Below the pieces are notes generated by a model. That model was not told the origin of the DNA, did not search any database, and was given only the letters and a program-made list of their open reading frames with translations. From Lasiosphaeria ovina (Eukaryota; Ascomycota; Sordariomycetes; Sordariales; Lasiosphaeriaceae), in NCBI GenBank assembly GCA_033439765.1, contig JAULSN010000004.1, forward strand, positions 5,094,001 to 5,158,000: a stretch of DNA of 64,000 nucleotides, written 5' to 3'. Within the stretch, counting starts at the first letter, position 1. Every line of letters starts with the position of its first letter. Of the stretch, positions 57,050-64,000 are shown piece after piece. The position numbers and the translations under genes were made by a program.

Positions 57050-58232
57050 ATGGCTCCTCCGCCGCCGTCTGACCTGCCTCTGGGCGAGAGGTTGACGCGG
57101 CTTGTCAAGACGCTACAGTGTACGTGTACATTTCCACAACACAACGGAGCCCGTCCCAGCAGCTCCCCCTCCCCGCATGTGTCGCAAAGCTGACATTCGC
57201 CCGCCCATGCAGTCGCTTGGTTCATCGGGTGCGTCTCAATCTCCTCGAATCTCCCTTTGCACTCTTCGAAGCTTGCCGCTTAGCCGCCGACGCATTCATG
57301 AGGCTCTGCGGTGCAAAGGCGGAGCCTTGACCCTCGACCGCTCGCTCTCCCGATTCTCTTGCCTACCTTTGCTGACGTTTCCGCCGTCGCTGCTATTAGG
57401 CACGCGACACTGATTTTGTGCATCACCCGCTATTCCTTCTCGTGGCTGCGCATGAACTACTATGGTCGCCTGCCCCAGTTTTGCTATCGCTTGTCGTTCA
57501 TCGCGGCCGCTGCGACTTATGGCATAGTCGTCTACAAGACGTGGAGGGCTCGCCAAAAGACGGGCGCCAAGCAGCCCGGCGCCATCGGCTACCTCGCCGA
57601 CGAGAACATTCAATACCTCAGTATGTATTCTTGCCTTGCCGGAGAAAGAAGTAGCCTGGGGCTGACCAGCGGTTCTAGTAATGGCTCTTGTTTGGCTCTT
57701 CATGCCACAGTATCCTCTTGCGATGCTCCCTTACGGCATCTACTCCATCTTCCACGTCGCGACGTACACCCGAGCGAACCTCGTGCCGACCTTCCTCCCG
57801 CCCCAGAAGGTGACCCCCCCGGCTGGCGCCTCGCCGAGTGCCAAGCCCCAGGTTGTTCCCCACCCGCTGTCGGATGCGATCGGCGCCTTCGTCAAGAAGT
57901 ACTACGACGCTTCCATGTCGATCGTCGCTGGCCTCGAGATCGCGCTGTGGGTCCGGATACTCTTCTCGGTCATCCTCTTCCAGCGCCGCTCATGGATCCT
58001 GATCGCCATCTATACTGTCTTCCTCCGCGCCCGCTTTGCCCAGAGCCCCCACATCAGGAACTCGTTCTCGCTGTTCGAGGCCCGCATCGACAACCTTGTT
58101 GGCGCTCAGGGCACCCCCCCTGCGGCTCGCCAGGCCTGGGACACCATCAAGGGCGGCGCGAGACAGTTCCACACGGCGACAGACGTCAACAAGTACGTGA
58201 ACGGCGCTGCCGCTCCCAAGAAGGCCAACTAA
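57050..58232 (+). CDS. Pom33/TMEM33-family membrane protein, 286 aa
   Basis: Four exons: 57050-57119, 57213-57228 (16 nt), 57400-57620 and 57679-58232. All introns (93, 171, 58 nt) have GT-AG ends and GCTGAC branch points, and the frame is kept. The 16-nt exon supplies the residues between KTLQ and GHATLIL. Four hydrophobic segments are visible: about residues 25-45, 60-75, 110-135 (LIMALVWLFMPQYPLAML) and about 190-215. The C-terminal tail is basic and carries NSFSLFEARIDNLVG. The family acts in the ER and nuclear envelope, in nuclear-pore distribution and ER shaping (yeast Pom33/Per33, fission yeast Tts1). The length is usual. No damage. Confidence 0.85.
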
Positions 58233-58905
58233 ATCGCCCGACCGACCGAACACGAGGTCAAATGACAAGCTTGCTTCTCGCGCTATGGCGCAGCAATAGC
58301 ACAAGGAGATTACAGTGGTTCCTGGAGAGGGGAGGCCGGAGCGTTTGAGGACCTGAAGTCTCTTATCGTTTTATTATTAGAGGGGGATGGACGGCAGCAG
58401 TCAGACTGGTGATCGTTAGGGTAGCGAAAGGGGCTGTCGTCGGCTAGGAGATGGGACTGGGGTAGTAATGGCTGAGGTGGCTCTTGTTTCCATGGTCTAC
58501 GGATATGCTGGGGCAAAAGCTCTTCGTTTTGAGTGGGATGTTCAATATTCGCCGAGGAGCTAACGGACGGCGGGGACAAGACAGGATGAGACTCAGCCTC
58601 GTATCGTTTTCAGCATGATATCATTTCCTCTGCCCCATCTTTTCCGCACGCCGCAGTGGTTCTTTCTGGGTATATCCGTAAAGGCATCACTTACGAAGCT
58701 GTGATGTACGTCCTGAGTGCGCGGGAGGCTGCTTACGTGATTGTAATGCACTATCGAGTGTTATGTCAACTCGACGGCGAAATGATGTAGACAACACAGT
58801 CTAATCCCTAAATGTTGTTGGCGTGGTACCTAGATACTGACAAATAGTAAATAGTAAGGATCATAGCCAATATACCGCTAGGAACGCCCTTTGATAGGCA
58901 TTTCT
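58233..58905. other. intergenic
   Basis: 3' region of the Pom33-like gene, then repeat-derived DNA sharing GTTGGCGTGGTACCT with 56143. Confidence 0.45.
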
Positions 58906-59045
58906 AGGGTAGAGAAAGGCCTCCAAGATTCTAAAATAGGGATCGCTTTTACCTCCCTCAGCGAAAACCTTCAGGGCGAGCCGTAAGTTATTAAGGCCTT
59001 TCAAATCTTGGAGAGTCCCCCGCTCATAAAGAATAAGGGATGTAT
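58906..59045. repeat. dispersed 140-bp repeat, copy C
   Basis: GGCCTCCAAGATTCTAAAAT, TTACCTCCCTCAGCGAAAA, GGGCGAGCCGTAAG, TTTCAAATCTTGGAGAGTCC, then AAGGGAT. The best-preserved copy next to A and B. Confidence 0.75.
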
Positions 59046-59082
59046 TATTGAGTCTGCTTCAATAAGGGTTTGCTTAAGGAGG

Positions 59083-59152
59083 GACTTCCACAGTTAGATT
59101 TATCACAAAAGTAAAATGGCTCATACCCATCACCACGTACACAATATTTAGG
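59083..59152. repeat. dispersed repeat shared with 24466
   Basis: AAGGAG-GACTT, CACAGTT, AAAATGGCTCATAC, CACCAC align in order with 24466-24541. Confidence 0.6.
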
Positions 59153-59254
59153 GATGGGTTGCATCCCAAGCTGGTTGAGGGGTAGTCCCTGGAGATGGTG
59201 GATGGGTACCTTAGCTACCCGACCTCAAATCACTTGCAAGGCAATTTGTACAAG

Positions 59255-59394
59255 GGAAGAGATTCTCGATTAGGGCTTCCTAATTCTATTGCCTCCTTCA
59301 GAGAAACCCCTTCAAAGCAAGCCGCCGGGTAGTGAGTGAGGCCTTCCACGTCCTTGCAAGTCCCCCGCCATCAAACCAGCCAAGCCAGGGATTT
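59255..59394. repeat. dispersed 140-bp repeat, copy D
   Basis: Diverged copy: GCCTCCTTCAGAGAAA, CAAGCCG, GGCCTTCCACGTCCTTGCAA, GTCCCCCGC, GGGATTT in the family order. It lies about 310 bp before the Tep1-like start. Confidence 0.55.
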
Positions 59395-59708
59395 GGGGGG
59401 ATTGAAGACGCACTAACCCGCTTCGTCCCAGCCCCTCCAAAACCCATCAATGACGTCGCTGCACTCCGTTCGGCCACTCGTCTGGCGGAACCAGAGACAA
59501 CTACCTAGCGGGATTGAACCAAGACGATCAATCAATGTCCAAAGCAATCACACCGTCGCACCCAGAAGTAAGTAAAGCATTCTCGGTACCTTGGCGGCGC
59601 AGATCGACTTGGCAGCGCGATTGCGAGGCCCAGACCGTGACCTCAAGAGCCAACCCAAGGATCCGAGCCTGACCGAGAAGCAAGCCTGAGGCCTAGTCTT
59701 GGGAGGCC

Positions 59709-61750
59709 ATGGCGTCTTTCCTGCGCCAAATCGTCGCCGGCCCGCGCGCAAAGCACCAGGAGACTGGCCTCGACCTCTGCTATGTCACCAAGAAGATCAT
59801 TGCGACGTGCGTTGTCTCTACCGCCAAGCCCCTCCCCCTCAAACCAACGACCTGCTGGCTGACAGTGCGCGTGCATCGCGAGATTGCAGTTCGGGCCCCT
59901 CGCAGACGTATCCGCAGCGCGCTTATCGAAACCCCCTCGACCGGCTCGTCGCCTTCCTCGACGAAAAGCACGGCGATGGGTGGGCCATATGGGAGTTCCG
60001 CGCTGAGGGCACCGGCTACCCAGACGACGCCGTCTACAACAGAATACGCCACTACCCGTGGCCCGATCACCACCCTCCTCCGTTCCGACTTGTGCCCATG
60101 ATCATGGCCGGCATGCGCAATTGGCTTGCTGGCGGAGAGCTCGACGGCGGCAAGATCACCGCCGGGGACCACGGGCCAAACGCGGATGGGAACAAGGACG
60201 GGGCCGCGGATAAGACGAGCAACAGGGTCGTCGTCGTGCACTGCAAGGCCGGCAAAGGCCGCTCCGGCAGCATGGCCTGCAGCTACCTGATCTCCGAGTG
60301 CGGGTGGACGCCCGAGGACGCGCTGGCGCGCTTCACCGAGAGGCGCATGCGGCCCAACTTTGGCCCCGGCGTGTCGATTCCCAGCCAGCTGCGCTGGATC
60401 AGCTACGTCGAGCGGTGGACCAAAAGCGGCAAGACGTATGTCGACCGCGAGATCGAGGTCATGGAGATCCACGTATGGGGGCTGCGGCACGGCGTCAAGG
60501 TCTCGGTCGAGGGCTTTGCCGAGGAGGGCAAGAAGATCAAGGTCATCCACACCTTCAAACGCGAAGAGCGCATCGTGGTCGAAGGCGACGCCCCAGGCGG
60601 CGGCGGCATTATGGACCTGGTCTCGGATATGACCGGCTACGGCCTCGGCGCGGAAACCGACGACAACTCGGGGATCCTCGAGGATGCCGATTACGAGGGA
60701 ATCACAAAAGACACGGCCAAAGGCGCCGACACAGCACCGCCGCCTGCGAGGACCGAATCGAAGAAGCTGAAGCCCTCCAAGACGGCGAAGATAGCGAGGA
60801 AGCTGTCGAGCAGAAAGGCCAAGTCTTCGCAAAATCTCAGCAAAATGGGCAAGAGCAAGACGATTGCCATGCCCGACGCTTCGCAGGCGTCTTCGGCGAC
60901 GTCGCTGGCTCCTCCGGCGGACGGCCCTCAGTCCCAGTCTACCACTAGTCTGCAGAATAGCACCTCGTTTGCCGACTCGTCCGAGCCCGGCGGGCAGGCC
61001 GTCATCTTCAAACCAACAACGCCAATCCGGGTCGCGAACAGCGATATAAATATCGCCGTGGAGAGACGAAACCGGGCGCCTGCCAGCATGGGGCTGACCA
61101 TGGTCACGGCCGTCGCCCACGTCTGGTTCAACACGTTCTTCGAAGGCGGCGGTCCCGAGCAGGGCGGCAAGGCCGACGACAGCGGCGTGTTCGAGATCGA
61201 GTGGGACAAGATGGACGGGATAAAAGGTTCGAGCCGTAAGGGGACACGGGCTTGCGACCGCCTGTCGGTGGTCTGGCGGGCGGTGGGCACGGAGACTGGC
61301 GCGGGGCAGGGAGCCGGAGGCGCCGAGGGGGCCGAGGGGGTGACGATCAACGAGCCCGGCGAGGACAGCCCCGTGCCGCAGATGGAGCCGGCCGACTGGA
61401 AGGGCGGCAACAAGGAGGACCCCATGGCGAACAAGCACCTCGGCTTGAGGGTCGCGGACCCGGACAGCGCCAGCGTCAGCAAAGCCAGCAGCGTCAAGAG
61501 CTTGGAGCTTGGCGGCCAAGGAGGGAAAGGGGGTGACGAGAAGGCGAAGGAGGACGCAAGCGACGAAAAGGACGACGAGTCCCTGCAGGGCGTCAAGATC
61601 AGCGGGCCGGCGGGCGAGGAGGCCTTGGATGACGACGGGCCGAAGAGCCAGCCGACTGCTACCCCTGAGACCCAGCCCGAGCCCCGCTCGGTGGGCGGTG
61701 CCGAGGCCGCGGCCGACGCGACTGCAAAGCACGGGTTCGTTGTCGAATAG
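59709..61750 (+). CDS. tep1: Tep1/PTEN-like phosphatase, 652 aa
   Basis: Exon 1 is 59709-59806 and exon 2 is 59890-61750 (83-nt intron, GTGCGT donor, TTGCAG acceptor, Thr codon in phase 2). The N-terminus (FLRQIVAGPR, LDLCYVTKKIIATS) and the core fit PTEN family phosphatases: WPD at 90-92, and P-loop HCKAGKGRSG at 150-159 with Cys151 and Arg157 (PTEN has Thr where Ser158 is). Residues about 113-145 are a Gly/Asp-rich insert before the P-loop. A C2-like region follows (from about 205), split by a Lys/Ser-rich disordered stretch (about 295-420) and resuming near MGLTMVTAVAHVWFNTFFEG. The last 130 residues are acidic and disordered. Family members dephosphorylate PtdIns(3,4,5)P3 at membranes. 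The long tails are typical of filamentous fungi. Confidence 0.85.
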
Positions 61751-63314
61751 GTTTGGCGTTGGGAAGCATTATGGCGCATGGCGTGCGAGCGTGGTGTTAT
61801 TTATGTTGTGTTACCCCGGGGACGTATATACTTACTTACCTTAGGTAGTAGGGTCAGAGGCGGTGCCATAATGGCGGCGCAATATGTACGAATACTACGT
61901 ACCCTATCCATAGCTTCCTGAATCACAGCTCTCTGGTCGGAGACTCATCTGATCTGTTCAGTCCTGTTGCAGCCATCTGAAGATTGATCAAGGCCACATG
62001 GCTGGATGGTACGTACGTAGCCACGTGAAAACCCCTTTTTGCGCCAGAAGTAAATCCTCAGGCCCGCCATATTCTATGACTAGACCTAGATAGTCTGCCG
62101 TCCAAGTCCATTAGTTAGTTGTGTTCTGTTACGAGGCTAGTAGATACTGGTCGAGATCATGGATACAAAGTAAAACGTAGCGATTTCGTTGATGGTCCGC
62201 TCCAGACAGGATGGTAATTACCTATGTAGACTCATAAATAAGGTAATTAGTACCAAGATAGCGGTCGCTCAAAAACGGGTTGCATGCTTGAATAAATTGC
62301 CGACTTGACAAGAACGCTACCTTAGGTAGTTTGGTCTGCGGCACTTGTCTCTGACTTGACAGACGTAGTTACCTGAAACAACCAACCTCTCCCGCCTCAT
62401 TGTGACAGCGTCTTGGCTGTCGTGGATGGACCTTAGGTACATCGCTTTAATTACAGGGGGATCTGATTCTTTATCAAGTTACAATATGTGTGTGTGGGTT
62501 TCCAGTTTCAAGATAGGGATGTTGACAAGGGCTTCCTTTGCTTGGAAGTTTTGCCAAAGCTTCGACGGGGTAGATTGGAAGACCCGGCCTTGTAATTACT
62601 GGATCGAAATCCAGACCATGAGTGAGGGGGGTGTTGTTCGGGTAGTTGTGGTGGGACGTGGGTCTGGGTTCGCTTGCAAGGCTGGGCTGTTTGTTCGAAA
62701 CTCGACAGTTGTTGTGGGAATCTTAATACACTGGGAAAGCCCAAGCAAGCAACCTGGTCCAAGTTCCACGCGAGAACTAGTTTAGTTGGCATGTACTGTA
62801 CAATACAATCCCTGTTTGTTTGGAAACGTAGTACCTAAGGTGCTTGCAAAGAGAAGTGGTCTCAACAAATAACCCGACGAGAAAAGCCTTTGATGGATGT
62901 TGCCAGGGGAGAAAGAGAGAGAGAGAGAGAAAGAGAGGCTTCCAGGACTTTATAATAGAGACCCCAACAGCCTTTGCCTCCCTCGGAAAAAACTCCGTAG
63001 GGCGAGCTGTAAGGTGTAGAGAGAACCCTGAGAATGCTGGAAAAGTCGCCCGCTAATCAACAAACATTCAGAGATTGGACTGTGTTACCTAGGTACCTAA
63101 GAAGTTTGATCTTAGTTCACGACATTGGACGTCGACCATATCCAACTTTTCGATGCCGATTTCCTCGTTGCGCAAGACGGAGAAAAGGGGGAAGGAAAAG
63201 GAGGGGAACCCAGACGACACGACAAGCCTCGTCCATCGCCACACCCTCTTTTCAAACGCCGAGTCTTGAAACCATCCCCCAAGTAACACAAACATATCCT
63301 TACACATCCATCAG
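61751..63314. other. intergenic
   Basis: No supported gene. AT-rich with TTAGGTAG-like motifs (61840, 62320) and a GA microsatellite at 62909-62938. The last 230 bp are probably 3' UTR of the P450 gene. Confidence 0.5.
62904..63078. repeat. dispersed 140-bp repeat, copy E
   Basis: GAGAGGCTTCCAGGACTTTA-TAATAGAGA, TTGCCTCCCTCGG, GGGCGAGCTGTAAGGT, GGAAAAGTC, CCGCTAATCAACAAACATTC in the family order, with a GA-repeat expansion at its start. Confidence 0.65.
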
Positions 63315-64000
63315 TCACTCCCTAACCCGCAGCCGCACGACAAGCCCCTCGCCCTTGAGCAGCCAGAAATTCCGCACCTTCCACTCCCTCTCGGGGAACG
63401 CAAGCTCGACATCGTACCTATTCGCAAGGGTTGCGAGGACCTTGAACATCTCAACCAGGGCCAAGTGCTTGCCGAGACAGATGCGGGCGCCGGCGCCAAA
63501 GACGAAGTCGACGGCAGCGAGCTGGCGCAAGAGCCGCGCGCGCGCGTCCTCGCTCTCCTTGGCGGCGGCCTCGGCGTCGAGCCAGCGCTCGGGCCGGAAC
63601 ACGTCGGCGTCGGCGCCCCACAGCGATGGGTTGCGGCCCAGCACGTACGCGTTGACGCCGACGGCGGTGCCGGGCGGGATCATTTTCAGAGGGTCGGCGT
63701 TGGGCAGGGCCAGGCCGCCGGCGGGCACGCGGCGCTCGAGCGGCATGCCGACGACGGGGTGCAGGCGCATGGTCTCGCGGAGCACGGCGTCGAGGTACGG
63801 CAGCGTGCGGGCGGCGGCGTAGGGCACGGGCAGCGCGGGGTCGCAGGCGAGGGCGCGGACGTCGGCGGCGAGGCGGGCCCACACATGGCCGTGCTTGAGA
63901 GCCATATACATGGCGGCGGCGAGCAGGTTGGCCGACGTGTCGGCGCCGGCCAAGATCAGCAGCATGGTGTAGCTGATGATGTCGGCGTGGCCGACGACGT
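63315..64000 (-). CDS. cytochrome P450, C-terminal part (runs off window)
   Basis: Open from the window edge to the stop at 63315, about 227 residues. Landmarks in order: I-helix AGADTS (oxygen-activating Ala/Gly-Asp-Thr); K-helix ETMR (ExxR); VFRPERW; and haem loop FGAGARICLGKHLA, with the Cys ligand about 70 residues before the end. Last residues WLLKGEGLVVRLRVRE. Spacing is normal and nothing is broken. The style resembles fungal benzoate para-hydroxylase or pisatin-demethylase-like P450s of the ER membrane, but the substrate cannot be read from this part. The N-terminal anchor lies beyond 64000. It is transcribed towards the Tep1-like gene. Confidence 0.88.
   Translation of the reverse strand, partial: VVGHADIISYTMLLILAGADTSANLLAAAMYMALKHGHVWARLAADVRALACDPALPVPYAAARTLPYLDAVLRETMRLHPVVGMPLERRVPAGGLALPNADPLKMIPPGTAVGVNAYVLGRNPSLWGADADVFRPERWLDAEAAAKESEDARARLLRQLAAVDFVFGAGARICLGKHLALVEMFKVLATLANRYDVELAFPEREWKVRNFWLLKGEGLVVRLRVRE

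Noticed and set aside
60000..61732. Long minus-strand frame antisense to the Tep1-like gene
   Set aside because: GC-rich codon shadow of a well-supported gene; Arg/Leu/Val/Ala-rich with no domain.
63451..63886. Arg/Pro-rich alternative frames in the P450
   Set aside because: Out-of-frame shadows in GC-rich coding DNA.
1..64000. tRNA genes, rRNA, CRISPR arrays, telomere repeats
   Set aside because: Looked for box A/B pairs, direct-repeat arrays with unique spacers and TTAGGG runs; none was convincing.

Overview
The window looks like nuclear DNA of a filamentous ascomycete, most likely a Sordariomycete plant- or soil-associated mould. The genes carry short GT-AG introns (42-171 nt) with clear CTRAY branch points. 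Recognisable families are fungal: Zn2Cys6 regulator, Ppo dioxygenase-P450, Pom33-like and Tep1/PTEN-like. The gene islands are separated by long AT-rich or repeat-rich stretches full of relics of copia, Tc1/mariner, pogo, Crypton-like and DUF3435 elements. Nearly every broken gene is broken by TAG, TAA or TGA codons that a single C-to-T change on one strand would create, which is the footprint expected from repeat-induced point mutation (RIP). I found no tRNA, rRNA or CRISPR array.

Layout. 0.5-6.2 kb: a broken ORF, two hairpin-forming minisatellites, two unassigned genes and a pogo-like relic. 7.2-8.3 kb: a C2H2 regulator. 9 kb: two large inverted repeats. 10.4-10.9 kb: a small disordered protein. 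15.6-17.4 kb: a copia retroelement folded back on itself. 22.1-28.7 kb: a Zn2Cys6 regulator, whose zinc cluster is split by a 4-nt exon, converging on a five-exon oxylipin synthase (Ppo type). 30.8-36.1 kb: two inactivated secreted-protein genes, a Cdc25-type rhodanese, a solo LTR and two deletion derivatives of one Tc1 family. 36.9-38.1 kb: a single-pass membrane protein. 39-46 kb: fragments of PD-(D/E)XK, DUF3435 and AAA+ genes, and a paralogue pair with one dead and one intact member. 47.4-48.5 kb: a kinase-like gene. 49.5-50.4 kb: a TIR element carrying a helicase fragment. 51.8-55.9 kb: a small gene running into a Crypton-like relic, then a full-length but dead DUF3435 gene. 57-64 kb: Pom33-like, Tep1/PTEN-like and a P450 that runs off the end, with a dispersed repeat of about 140 bp between them.

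The most informative parts are the 4-nt exon, the gag fold-back (a natural hairpin-RNA candidate), the cluster of three tyrosine-recombinase-related relics between 40 and 56 kb, and the Ppo enzyme with an altered P450 I-helix motif. Exon boundaries were worked out by hand from splice signals and frame continuity. Family names come from remembered motifs, not from a search.
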